Source: Bacillus nitratireducens
GTDB lineage: Bacteria; Bacillota; Bacilli; Bacillales; Bacillaceae_G
DNA: 64,000 nucleotides
Direction: 5' to 3'
Assembly: GCF_001884135.1 (NCBI RefSeq)
Contig: NZ_MAOC01000019.1
Span: 48,637 to 112,636 of the forward strand
The notes below the pieces were generated by a model. That model worked only from the letters and a program-made list of their open reading frames with translations. It searched no databases and had not been told where the DNA came from. The position numbers and the translations under genes were made by a program. Positions 17,501 to 24,011 of this stretch are shown here, in pieces. Position 1 is the first letter of the stretch. The number at the start of each line of letters is the position of its first letter.

Positions 17501-18195
17501 TGCAAAATGAAGTGAAAGAATTGCTTTATTACGTACAACAACGCTTATTCCTGCGCTATAACGATGTGTTTACTGAATTTATTAATCCAGCATCACTTCG
17601 AACGGATGGGAATGTAAAAACGCAGTTGCAACAGTGTGTAATGGAATTAGTTTCATTTATTCAACATGATTTATTACAAGAAATGCGTGCGACATCATTA
17701 CGTCTTGAAAGGTGGATAGATGAAGCGATGAAGCGCGCGAAGGATGAAATTGTTGTGAACTGCAAAGGAGAAAATGAATCGATTTCTATGGGTGGAACAG
17801 TAGATTATGAATATAAAGTTATTACACATAAAGAGCCATTTCCTTCAATAGAAATAAAAGATTTCAAAAAGGCACTAGCGCATTTTAAAAATGAGAAAAG
17901 CTTTTTTGAAAAAAATGATAAAGCTTTTATGCAAGAAGATGCTAAAGGAGTACTAGAACCTTTCGTATCAAACTATGTAGCTGATGAAGAAGATTTATTC
18001 GTTCATCATTATAAGCAAGAGTGGGATACAAAATGGAATTTATTCCAAAAAGTGATGCAACAAGATGTTGAGAAATATTATGAAAGTATATTATTTGCTT
18101 TAGCTGAAACAATTGATGTAACACTATATGAGCAAAGTAAAGAAGAGCTTCAAAAGCAGTTAATAGAAATAGAAAAAGAAATTTATGTTATATAG
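14536..18195 (+). CDS. dynA: dynamin-like GTPase DynA (YpbR)
   Basis: A 1219-residue bacterial dynamin with two fused GTPase units, as in B. subtilis DynA (1193 residues), which tethers and fuses membranes and protects against phage and membrane damage. Unit 1 has the P-loop GHFSAGKST (50-58), switch LVDTPGIDST and NQID. Unit 2 has the P-loop GAFSAGKSS (about 628-636), LVDTPGADSIN and NAAD. Long helical stalk regions follow each GTPase domain, and membrane-contacting paddle segments are expected but not obvious. The start is ATG 14536 after AAGGGGAACAAGGGG. It converges with a small minus-strand gene, with only three bases between the stops. Confidence 0.95.
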   Translation: MTNIVQTNGMKKLVCFYEEWQKHGDAENSLKLFEVIQKYKQEQLMIAFCGHFSAGKSTMMNHLYKAQLLPTSPIPTSANVVKIEKGSDRVVVTIKSGEQYEYDGAYSAEELKQICKDGDEVIGVHIYRNDAPIPDGVMLVDTPGIDSTDDAHQLATESTLHLADVIFYMMDYNHVQSEVNLQFVKELKQRNKTVYLVVNQIDKHKENELSFEEYRESVKQSFANWDIEVDGIFYTSLRMMNHPYNEIQRLEVLISSIMKEKEQYVSKGMERETEYLLQEHFSFILSENEKQLIKYAEELVSPLSLSEIVEKKEELIENKNRASSKESDVRNEFIKGLQAILDNAYLMPFEMRELANEYLETKLTKFKVGLLFAKGKTEQEKQRRVDAFHSTLQKTVETQLDFHVKEFIVTFLKEEGLFTEEIGKDIYALEIAFGPELLAETIKQGAGFTGDYLLLYTADVANELKKRYFMKSQQIFGKSTGTLQKKAKIEVARIEEEIEKYTMLQTAKETKLQYIQAYEEYESYLGDVWNEHISIPDGLRIDEILQSEKQIVSEKFTLQEQEIVNDNEMASEEEIKGTAALNIQRILEKVKKAETILDPLPTLKHLQQEVVGKRQRVETKQFTVALFGAFSAGKSSFANALLGEKVLPVSPNPTTATINQILPVTEEKPHGTVIVQFKSKQALLEDVKAVYKLFHYEITTLDEALTQIDKIMKYPSPSGKQKTTFSFLRAVQKGYEAVAAHLGEQVQVTLEEFSDYVANEEKSCFVEYMELYYDCALTRQGVALVDTPGADSINARHTDVAFQYIKNADAILFVTYYNHVFSRADREFLIQLGRVKDTFALDKMFFLINAADLAESEEELEMVKGYIADQLLQYGIRNPRLFAISSLCALEEKQGKSIDKEKYGVLQNSGIAKFEESFTSFMMRDLMLVSVHALYSALQGANQLLVNMINGAKQGNDEKAKQTKKYEAERDQLLHIISSYSVLAEEQAMQNEVKELLYYVQQRLFLRYNDVFTEFINPASLRTDGNVKTQLQQCVMELVSFIQHDLLQEMRATSLRLERWIDEAMKRAKDEIVVNCKGENESISMGGTVDYEYKVITHKEPFPSIEIKDFKKALAHFKNEKSFFEKNDKAFMQEDAKGVLEPFVSNYVADEEDLFVHHYKQEWDTKWNLFQKVMQQDVEKYYESILFALAETIDVTLYEQSKEELQKQLIEIEKEIYVI

Positions 18196-18198
18196 TCG

Positions 18199-18453
18199 CT
18201 ATGAAAAAAAGATTCGTTCAATTTTCTTTTGTAATACAGTATCTAAAGATTTTACGAACCCTGCGAATTCATCAGTAGAAATCATATGAGTAAGAACTAA
18301 GCGTCTGCCGTCTGGTGTTTCACCGCATAAGACGAATGAAGAAAACTCATATGTTTTGTTTTCGACTACTAATTTGGGATAGGAATATGTGTCGCTCTTC
18401 TTTTTCTTTCCATCTATGGAGATGACGTTGCATTTTTTCTCATTGTTGTCCAT
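18199..18453 (-). CDS. conserved hypothetical protein (84 aa)
   Basis: An 84-residue soluble protein with a lysine-rich N-terminus (IDGKKKKSDTYSYPKL) and a beta-rich core (YEFSSFVLCGETPDGRRLVL). ATG 18453 is chosen because AAGGAGGG is placed seven bases before it; an in-frame ATG at 18489 lies upstream of that site. The ribosome site is paired with an exact complement upstream in the mRNA. No family is recognised. Confidence 0.65.
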   Translation of the reverse strand: MDNNEKKCNVISIDGKKKKSDTYSYPKLVVENKTYEFSSFVLCGETPDGRRLVLTHMISTDEFAGFVKSLDTVLQKKIERIFFS

Positions 18454-18460
18454 GGTGAAT

Positions 18461-18495
18461 CCCTCCTTTCTATTACTTATGGTAGACAAGGAGGG
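18461..18495 (-). promoter_or_regulatory. hairpin that sequesters a ribosome binding site
   Basis: On the minus-strand mRNA, CCCTCCTT (plus 18488-18495) is followed 19 bases later by AAGGAGGG (plus 18461-18468), which is the Shine-Dalgarno of the 84-residue gene. The eight bases pair perfectly, so translation may depend on opening this stem. Confidence 0.5.
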
Positions 18496-18524
18496 TTTAG
18501 AACAATAGAGAAGGGGGAATTTTT

Positions 18525-18992
18525 ATGGATATTGTATTAAATCGTGTTTCTAAAGATAATGTGCCAAAGTCTTTACTCTTGCTTGCTGATCCAAGCGAGC
18601 GGCAAATCGCTACATATATACAGAGAGGAATAGTATATGTAGCTAAAGTAGAGGGGAAAGTGGTTGGTGTATATGTGTTGTTAGAAACAAGACCAAAGAC
18701 GATGGAAATTATGAATATTGCGGTTGTAGAACATATGCAAGGGAAAGGTATTGGTAAGAAGATGTTGTTGCATGCGATAGAAATAGCTAAAGGATATGAC
18801 ATGCACAAAATTGAAATTGGGACAGGTAATTCTAGCGTTTCACAACTTACGTTATATCAAAAATGTGGATTTCGTATTTTTTCTATTGATTTTGATTACT
18901 TTTCAAAGCATTATGAAGAAGAGATTATTGAAAATGGGATTGTATGTCGTGATATGATTCGGCTTGCAATGGAATTGAATAAGAACGTATAA
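18525..18992 (+). CDS. GNAT family N-acetyltransferase
   Basis: A 155-residue GNAT enzyme with the acetyl-CoA loop VVEHMQGKGIGKKMLLHAIE (about 66-85) and the pattern NSSVSQLTLYQKCGFRIFSI downstream. Overall layout and length resemble B. subtilis YvbK, but the substrate is not known. The start is ATG 18525 behind GAAGGGGGAA. It heads a short collinear group with the DUF2533 gene and the sulfurtransferase. Confidence 0.85.
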   Translation: MDIVLNRVSKDNVPKSLLLLADPSERQIATYIQRGIVYVAKVEGKVVGVYVLLETRPKTMEIMNIAVVEHMQGKGIGKKMLLHAIEIAKGYDMHKIEIGTGNSSVSQLTLYQKCGFRIFSIDFDYFSKHYEEEIIENGIVCRDMIRLAMELNKNV

Positions 18993-19013
18993 CTTATTTA
19001 GGGGGAAGAGAAG

Positions 19014-19286
19014 ATGGAAGTACATAAAGCAATTACAGCACATTCTCGTAAACAAAATGAAAGTGTAAAAGCATGTTTACAATTAGATGCGCAGCGTGAA
19101 GCAGCTATTGAAGCAGCCGTATCTCTTGCGTCAAAGGGGAAAGAATTTTCGGTTGATGTCATTAATGTTGTGACAAAGCAAATTAATGATCTTGCAAAAA
19201 ATGGTGTTACACTGCAGCGTAAATTTGTTACAGAAGAAATGGTTATGGAGTATGTAAGTCGTTTGCAAGAGAAAGAAGGTCGTTAA
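19014..19286 (+). CDS. ypbS: YpbS-like DUF2533 family protein
   Basis: A 90-residue helical cytosolic protein (HSRKQNESVKACLQLDAQRE, then FVTEEMVMEYVSRL). Length, pattern and closeness to dynA (ypbR) agree with B. subtilis YpbS, the DUF2533 family. No activity is known. The ribosome site is AGGGGGAAGAG before ATG 19014. The next gene begins two bases after its stop. Confidence 0.65.
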   Translation: MEVHKAITAHSRKQNESVKACLQLDAQREAAIEAAVSLASKGKEFSVDVINVVTKQINDLAKNGVTLQRKFVTEEMVMEYVSRLQEKEGR

Positions 19287-19288
19287 AG

Positions 19289-20122
19289 ATGATAGTTACA
19301 GTCGAATGGTTACGTGAGCATATAGAAGATGAGAATGTCCGTATAATCGATTGTCGTTTTGATTTAGCGAATCCTAATTGGGGTAGAGAAAAGTATGAGG
19401 AAGAACATATTCTTCATGCGTTATATTTTGATTTGAATATAGATTTATCAAGTCCTGTAACAGAACATGGTGGTCGCCATCCATTGCCGAATATTGAGGA
19501 GTTTGCAGACAAGCTTTCACAAGCTGGTATTGGTGAACATACGACGGTAATTGCATATGACAGTCAAGCGGGTGCAAATGCTTCTCGTCTCTGGTGGTTA
19601 TTAAACTATGTAGGACATGAGAAAGTATATATATTAGATGGCGGATTTCCAGCTTGGAAAGAGAATGGACTACCGATAACAACGGAAATTCCTGTTGCTA
19701 TACGAAAAACATTCAAAGCAAATGTACAAGATCATATGCTTGTAACGATGGAAACGGTGAGAGAGAATATTCATGCAGGTGCAGATGTTACGTTAATTGA
19801 TTCTAGAGAGCCAAAACGTTATGCTGGTGTAGAGGAACTAGTTGATCCAAAAGCAGGACATATTCCGACAGCAGTAAACTATTTTTGGAAGGATGGAATT
19901 GTACAATCAGGACAATTTAAGAATAAAGCTGGACAACAAGAACGATTCCAAAATCTTTCGAAAGATAAGGAAACAATTGTATATTGTGGTTCTGGTGTTA
20001 CAGCATGTCCAAATATCCTTGCATTGAAATTAGCTGGATTCCAAAATGTTAAATTGTATGCAGGTAGCTGGAGTGATTGGATTTCTTATCCAGAAAATCA
20101 AATTGCAAAAGAAGAAGATTAA
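19289..20122 (+). CDS. sulfurtransferase with two rhodanese domains
   Basis: A 277-residue enzyme with two rhodanese domains. The first (about 1-120) is inactive, and the second carries the catalytic loop CGSGVTAC (Cys at about 233). CGSGVT is the loop expected for 3-mercaptopyruvate sulfurtransferases; thiosulfate sulfurtransferases usually have CRKGVT. It would transfer sulfur to cyanide or thiols in the cytoplasm. Signature segments such as DSREPKRYAGVEE and HIPTAVN are present. The start ATG 19289 follows GAAGGTCGTTAAAG, overlapping the end of the DUF2533 gene. Confidence 0.88.
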   Translation: MIVTVEWLREHIEDENVRIIDCRFDLANPNWGREKYEEEHILHALYFDLNIDLSSPVTEHGGRHPLPNIEEFADKLSQAGIGEHTTVIAYDSQAGANASRLWWLLNYVGHEKVYILDGGFPAWKENGLPITTEIPVAIRKTFKANVQDHMLVTMETVRENIHAGADVTLIDSREPKRYAGVEELVDPKAGHIPTAVNYFWKDGIVQSGQFKNKAGQQERFQNLSKDKETIVYCGSGVTACPNILALKLAGFQNVKLYAGSWSDWISYPENQIAKEED

Positions 20123-20240
20123 TCACTTGCATGCAAAAATAATTTGTATTAAAATAAGGTCACAAGCAAGAGATTGCTCGAAAAAATTTGTATTTTACAC
20201 ATTGGAAACAATGTGATAATATAACGACAAGTAAATAATA

Positions 20241-20422
20241 CATCCTGCGGTGTGCGTAACTTATTTATGTCTAAAACCGATGTTAGTTATACGGAAGCTC
20301 AATATTTAGCGACCATCATCAAGCCTTCCTTGTGGAGGAAGATGTACGGTAACTGTGAGGGCATCCACCTGCGAGTAGCGGGTTTTTGGACATTTACGAG
20401 GAGCGGCACGTGCGGGGGTCTT
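20241..20422 (+). ncRNA. 6S-like RNA, copy 1
   Basis: A structured RNA of about 180 nt. The 5' end CCTGCGGTGTGC pairs with GCACGTGCGGGG at the 3' end, a hairpin apex lies in the middle (CCTTCC/GGAGG near 20325), and a small hairpin ACCTGC/GCGGGT sits in the 3' half. This closing stem, large internal loop and 3' side hairpin is the architecture of Firmicute 6S RNA, which binds RNA polymerase-sigma-A. An extended -10 TGTGATAAT (20212-20220) precedes it. Assignment by structure and memory, not by search; the small ORFs inside it lack ribosome sites. Confidence 0.6.
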
Positions 20423-20445
20423 ATTTCAACTAACATTATATAAAA

Positions 20446-20625
20446 TTCCTACGGTGTACGTAGCTTATGCATGTCTTAAACCAATAAGTTTAATATGGAA
20501 GTTCAATATTTAAATGTAGCTAACAAGCCGTCTTTTTAAGAAGGAAGTTACAAACATTTGTGAGAGCATCCACCTGTGAGAGCAGGTTTATGGACATCTA
20601 GAGAGAACGGCATATGTGGGGCTAA
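20446..20625 (+). ncRNA. 6S-like RNA, copy 2
   Basis: A second copy of the same RNA, diverged but aligned along its length: CCTACGGTGTACG at the 5' end, GAGCATCCACCTGTGAGAGC in the 3' half and GGCATATGTGGGGC at the end. In the closing stem a G-C pair of copy 1 is an A-T pair here, a compensatory change that supports the fold. It ends in a strong terminator. Whether the two copies are one transcript that is cut, or have separate promoters, is not clear. Confidence 0.58.
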
Positions 20626-20628
20626 ATA

Positions 20629-20661
20629 AAAACCTTACGTTTTATACGTAAGGTTTTTTTG
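20629..20661 (+). terminator. terminator after the tandem RNAs
   Basis: AAAACCTTACGT pairs with ACGTAAGGTTTT, followed by more T. The CCTTACGT/ACGTAAGG core recurs in two later terminators. Confidence 0.92.
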
Positions 20662-20680
20662 TTGCATAAATATATCTACT

Positions 20681-21130
20681 TTATCTGGATTCACCTGTGA
20701 AGTTTCCATAATAAATATAGCACTTTCTGTCTTCATCAATCTCTCTTGAATCTAAAGTGAACTCCATATGCATACCGTCGCGCTGAATATATATAATATC
20801 TGAATGAAGAGATGGTAAAATTTCTTCATAGTTCCATATATCTTTACTATCTATTATGCATGAACTCGTTTCACTTAGTTCTCTAACTTCAAAACCGATG
20901 TGGGAGTATGTAGGGTCTGAAGGGTCATTTGCAAACTCTTCTTTTTGAATATATATAACTGCTGCTCCGTCTGGATCTACTGAAGTTGCAGTAACAACAT
21001 ATGTATTTTTATCTTTTATAAAATATTCACAAGTCATGCGTGCGATGATTTCAGGATTAGAAATGTTTGCGTAGTTCCATAAAGCAGGATACCCTTTTGT
21101 TTCGTTATTAAGTCGATATTCTAAGCGCAT
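20681..21130 (-). CDS. conserved hypothetical protein (149 aa)
   Basis: A 149-residue soluble, acidic protein, predicted mostly beta (EYFIKDKNTYVVTATSVD; CYIYYGNFTGES at the C-terminus). A WNYANIS segment near residue 20 and WNYEEILP later suggest a repeat or a ligand-binding beta fold, but I recognise no family. ATG 21130 follows GAAGAGGGATAAA on the minus strand. It is divergent from the lipoprotein operon. Confidence 0.6.
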   Translation of the reverse strand: MRLEYRLNNETKGYPALWNYANISNPEIIARMTCEYFIKDKNTYVVTATSVDPDGAAVIYIQKEEFANDPSDPTYSHIGFEVRELSETSSCIIDSKDIWNYEEILPSLHSDIIYIQRDGMHMEFTLDSREIDEDRKCYIYYGNFTGESR

Positions 21131-21176
21131 TTTATCCCTCTTCTTCCTTTTTCTTCTACTTTATCATGCCATCCTA

Positions 21177-21182
21177 TATAAT
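21177..21182 (+). promoter_or_regulatory. -10 element of the lipoprotein/ATP-grasp operon
   Basis: A perfect TATAAT lies 17 bases before the ribosome site, inside the small inverted repeat CCTAT-ATA-ATAGG. The -35 is poor (TTCTAC at 21154). The leader would be very short. Confidence 0.5.
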
Positions 21183-21213
21183 AGGAATAGAATTTAAAAA
21201 GGGGAGTGCGAAG

Positions 21214-21525
21214 GTGACAAAAACGAAATGGCTAGTAGGTGGTGTCGTAACGTCTTTAATGACTGGCACTTTATTTGGCTGCGCACAAGATCTTCCCCCA
21301 AAACCGAATGATAATAGTTGTTCAGATTGGGATTGGGATGATGAACTTGGGGTATGGCAGTGTGATGATAGTAGTTCAGGTTATCGTGGGCATTACTTCT
21401 ATGGTGGGAGTTACTATCAAAATAAATCCACTTTTAAAAATTCATCGGCGTTTAAATCTTATCAATCGTCTGCGGAATTTAAAGGTGGAATTGGAAGCGG
21501 TTCAAAGGGAGGATTTGGGGGCTAA
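21214..21525 (+). CDS. small Gly-rich lipoprotein, YgiB/YjfM (DUF1190)-like
   Basis: A 103-residue secreted lipoprotein. Residues 1-22 form a signal peptide with the lipobox LFGC (Cys 23). The mature part has an acidic, Trp-rich stretch with two Cys (SCSDWDWDDELGVWQCDD), a Tyr/Ser/Phe-rich middle and a Gly-rich tail ending GSKGGFGG. GTG 21214 is the start, because AAGGGGAG is seven bases upstream and the signal peptide begins there. Layout and partners (ATP-grasp enzyme, DUF350 protein) match E. coli YgiB-YgiC and YjfL-YjfM-YjfC, where the lipoprotein is DUF1190. Similarity is in organisation and tail, so the family call is tentative. Confidence 0.7.
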   Translation: MTKTKWLVGGVVTSLMTGTLFGCAQDLPPKPNDNSCSDWDWDDELGVWQCDDSSSGYRGHYFYGGSYYQNKSTFKNSSAFKSYQSSAEFKGGIGSGSKGGFGG

Positions 21526-21528
21526 AAT

Positions 21529-22761
21529 ATGTCGCAATACATAAGGGATCGAAAAGAGTTTTATTCGAAATATCCGAATTTTTGGTCGGATTTATATGAA
21601 AGTGAGTATAGTTTGTTTCATGTTTTTCCAATAACAGAGCAAACTATGAAACAGTTGCAAGTAGCGACTGAACGAATGGGGGAAATATTTTTTAAGACTG
21701 CTAGAATTTTTCGGAGTTTATCTGACGAGCAGCTGTTAGAATTTGGTTTTCCACCTACAAGCTTGCCTTTTATTAGGATGAAAGGACTGTATCCGGAATC
21801 TGTTATTTCACGATTTGATTTTGCCTTAACAGATGATAATTGTATTAAAATGCTTGAGTTTAATAGTGATACACCAACTTTTATTGTAGAATGCTTTCAA
21901 ATGAATGGGGAAGTTTGTGAAGAGTTAGGCTATGATAATCCAAATGCAAATGAAGAGCGTTTACTGTCTTCTGGTATTACAAAGGCTGTAATGGAAGCGA
22001 CAAAAGGGATAGAGACTCCAAATGTCGTTTTTACATCTCATCATGAACATATAGAAGATTGGAATACGACTATGTATTTGAGTCAGTTATGTCAAGTTGA
22101 AAATAAAGTGATGCCAATGTCAGAGCTTAGAATTACTGATGATGCTTTAGTAGATGGAGATGGTGTACGAATCGATGTTTTGTATCGTCAAACATATCCG
22201 ATTGAAGATTTGATTGAAGATCGAGATCCGGAAACAGGGGATTTGGTAGGAGTGGAACTTTTGCAACTTGTGAAAGAAGGAAAGCTTTTTATTATAAATC
22301 CTGTATCGGCTTTTTTACTTCAGCCTAAATCAATTCAATGTCTTATTTGGGGATTAGCAGAAGAGGGGTTTTTTTACACAAGTGAGGAACAACAGTGGAT
22401 TAAAGAATACATGCTACCTACATATTTAGAGCCGGATTTATTTTTGGAAAAGAATTCTTTCGTTCAAAAACCTTCGTTTGGTAGGGAAGGGGATACGATT
22501 ACGATTCGTGATAAAGACGAAAGTATTATAATTCGAAATGTGCATGAAACATATAAAACGTCACTACCGATATTTCAAGAATATACAGAGCTTCCAGTAG
22601 TTGTTCTTGAAACTGAAAAAGGGATTGAAGAGCTCTCATATGTATTTGGGGCGTTTTTAATTGCTGGAAAAGCGAGCGGTATCGGAATACGTGCTGGAGG
22701 AAAAATTACAGGGAATGAATCGTATTATTTACCGGTAGGTATTAAAAAGGGAGGGAAATAA
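21529..22761 (+). CDS. glutathionylspermidine synthase-like ATP-grasp amidoligase (YgiC/YjfC type)
   Basis: A 410-residue cytosolic ATP-grasp ligase like E. coli YgiC and YjfC and the synthetase domain of glutathionylspermidine synthase. ATP-grasp signatures include KMLEFNSDTPTFIVE (about 107-121) and the nucleotide-binding KPSFGREGDTI (about 315-325). Such enzymes form amide bonds, and YgiC-type members have been proposed to modify peptides or proteins rather than make glutathionylspermidine; no bacterial substrate is proven to my knowledge. It begins four bases after the lipoprotein gene and ends directly at the DUF350 start, so the three genes are one operon. Confidence 0.85.
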   Translation: MSQYIRDRKEFYSKYPNFWSDLYESEYSLFHVFPITEQTMKQLQVATERMGEIFFKTARIFRSLSDEQLLEFGFPPTSLPFIRMKGLYPESVISRFDFALTDDNCIKMLEFNSDTPTFIVECFQMNGEVCEELGYDNPNANEERLLSSGITKAVMEATKGIETPNVVFTSHHEHIEDWNTTMYLSQLCQVENKVMPMSELRITDDALVDGDGVRIDVLYRQTYPIEDLIEDRDPETGDLVGVELLQLVKEGKLFIINPVSAFLLQPKSIQCLIWGLAEEGFFYTSEEQQWIKEYMLPTYLEPDLFLEKNSFVQKPSFGREGDTITIRDKDESIIIRNVHETYKTSLPIFQEYTELPVVVLETEKGIEELSYVFGAFLIAGKASGIGIRAGGKITGNESYYLPVGIKKGGK

Positions 22762-23148
22762 ATGATTAATTTTTTACTATATTTAGGAGTATCACTTGCA
22801 CTACTATGTATCGGCCTTTTTCTTATGGAAGTAACAACGAAAGTGAAAGAGTTCAAGTTAATGGCTCAAGGAAACAAAGCGGTAAGCTATGTACTTGGAG
22901 GAAGAGTACTTGGGCTAGCTATCGTTTTATATTCAACAGCTGCTAATTCTATTTCACTTTTGGATATGGTCTCGTGGGGAGCAGTTGGGATATTAGCACA
23001 GATTGTTGTATTTTATTTAGCAGAATGGCTTACACCACGTTTTAACATTAATAAAAGCCTTGAAGAAGATAATCAAGCAGTCGGTCTATTCCTTATGTTT
23101 TTATCACTTTCAATCGGAGTTGTAATTGCTGGTTGTGTAACATATTAA
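22762..23148 (+). CDS. DUF350 family membrane protein (YjfL-like)
   Basis: A 128-residue integral membrane protein with four hydrophobic helices, the last starting near GLFLMFLSLSIGVVIAGC. The length, topology and partner genes fit DUF350/YjfL. The ATG follows the ATP-grasp stop with no gap, behind AAAGGGAGGG. In enterobacteria the same family joins the same ATP-grasp and lipoprotein partners, which implies a shared envelope function, possibly in membrane stress. Confidence 0.85.
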   Translation: MINFLLYLGVSLALLCIGLFLMEVTTKVKEFKLMAQGNKAVSYVLGGRVLGLAIVLYSTAANSISLLDMVSWGAVGILAQIVVFYLAEWLTPRFNINKSLEEDNQAVGLFLMFLSLSIGVVIAGCVTY

Positions 23149-23149
23149 A

Positions 23150-23184
23150 ATCCTTACGTTTTAACGTAAGGATTTTATTTTTTA
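23150..23184 (+). terminator. terminator of the DUF350 operon
   Basis: AAATCCTTACGTT and AACGTAAGGATTT form a long perfect stem followed by TATTTTTT. It shares the CCTTACGT core with the terminators at 20629 and 24817. Confidence 0.93.
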
Positions 23185-23217
23185 TGTGCTAATTTTTTGC
23201 GATATGTGTTCAAGTAA

Positions 23218-23379
23218 TTTATCCCGATATTTGTGGGCAGTAAAACTTTTACCTCAAAATTCAGCTGGAACAAAGAAGTTATTTGGGAGATTAACTGCCC
23301 GTAAAAGTCCGATTAGTGAGGGCTAATAATCAGTGGGGGATGAACAAACCCCCCCCAACTGGTTAAAGTTTCACTTTAT
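23218..23379. repeat. bcr1-type repeat element of the B. cereus group
   Basis: A 152-bp noncoding block sits between two TTTAT pentamers (23218-23222 and 23375-23379), which look like target duplications. Inside, CCCGATATTTGTGGGCAGTA near the left end is partly complementary to ACTGCCCGTAAAAGTCCG further right, followed by GAGGGCTAATAATCAGTGGG and a C-run. Size, pentamer and sequence agree with my recollection of bcr1, a non-autonomous repeat of about 155 bp scattered in B. cereus-group genomes. It sits between an operon end and the M-box promoter. Confidence 0.75.
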
Positions 23380-23451
23380 GTAGTCGAATGCGTATTAGTG
23401 TACTCTACTAGAGGTAGTTGTCGTAATAAGGAAAAGTTTCCATACAAAGTG

Positions 23452-23480
23452 TTGACATCTATTTTAAATAAGAGTAACAT
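23452..23480 (+). promoter_or_regulatory. promoter of the M-box transcript
   Basis: TTGACA (23452-23457) and TAACAT (23475-23480) are 17 bases apart. The RNA would start near 23487, just before the aptamer. Confidence 0.85.
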
Positions 23481-23500
23481 TTTCTATGTAATTAAAATAA

Positions 23501-23660
23501 GTCTCTGTTAGGTGAGGCTCCTGTATAGAGAAATGCTACTGCCCAAAAATGTCGAGAGACGCCAATGGGTCAACAGGAATGATCGAATTAAGGTTTTTCT
23601 TAACGTAGCTGGTAATGAACCTATGCTATACAGTGCTAAAACTCGACGAGGGAGAGGTCT
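23501..23660 (+). ncRNA. M-box (ykoK) magnesium riboswitch
   Basis: Conserved M-box blocks are present in order: GTTAGGTGAGGCTCCTGTAT, AGAAATGCTACTGCCCAAAA, ATGTCGAGAGACGCCAATGG, GTCAACAGGAATGATCG, TAAGG, AACGTAGCTGGTAATG, CCTATGCTATACAGTGCTAA and a closing CTCGACGAGGGAGAGG. M-boxes fold around Mg2+ and turn expression off when Mg2+ is high. GAGAGGTC at the 3' end (23652-23659) can pair with GACC and CTCTC of the following terminator, a likely antiterminator. The controlled genes are the leader ORF and the shortened P-type ATPase. Confidence 0.95.
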
Positions 23661-23704
23661 GTAGATTTCTAATTATATTAGGAATCGCTTATTTGTGTAT
23701 GCAA

Positions 23705-23740
23705 TGACCTTTGCTCTCTTATGAGTAAGGGTCTTTTTTT
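23705..23740 (+). terminator. M-box-controlled terminator
   Basis: GACCTTTGCTC pairs imperfectly with GAGTAAGGGTC around TCTTAT and is followed by seven T. It is the expression platform of the magnesium riboswitch. Confidence 0.88.
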
Positions 23741-23807
23741 GTTACAAAGCTATGAATAATTTCATAGTATAGATTATAACTAAAAAATAAATGAGGAGGT
23801 GAGGAGC

Positions 23808-23912
23808 ATGTCAAATTCTGACTCGGTTCCGTTACCCATATGCTTCAAATCAAAAATGTATGATGTAGGCAGGAAACGACTTGTTCCTCCCTTTATATTT
23901 ATCATAATGTAG
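23808..23912 (+). CDS. 34-codon leader ORF in the M-box transcript
   Basis: An ORF of 34 codons begins six to ten bases after AGGAGGTGAGGAG, one of the strongest ribosome sites in the window. The peptide has Pro at positions 8 and 10 and a Pro-Pro pair at 27-28, then a hydrophobic end (FIFIIM). It lies between the riboswitch terminator and the P-type ATPase-like gene. Proline-rich leader peptides (MgtL) control mgtA in Salmonella by ribosome stalling, so a similar role is conceivable. No homologue is recognised, and it may simply be a small protein. Confidence 0.5.
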   Translation: MSNSDSVPLPICFKSKMYDVGRKRLVPPFIFIIM

Positions 23913-24011
23913 CGTTTATTCAAGTATTTCAGCGCTAGACACTTTCACGCTAAAGTGGATAAATTGAGAAACAAAGCGTTTCTTCCTATGTTTAAAGGAG
24001 GAGACGATAAT

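Noticed and set aside
20252-20443. 63-codon ORF inside the first 6S-like RNA
   Set aside because: It starts within a structured RNA repeated in tandem, has no ribosome site, and the second copy does not keep the frame open.
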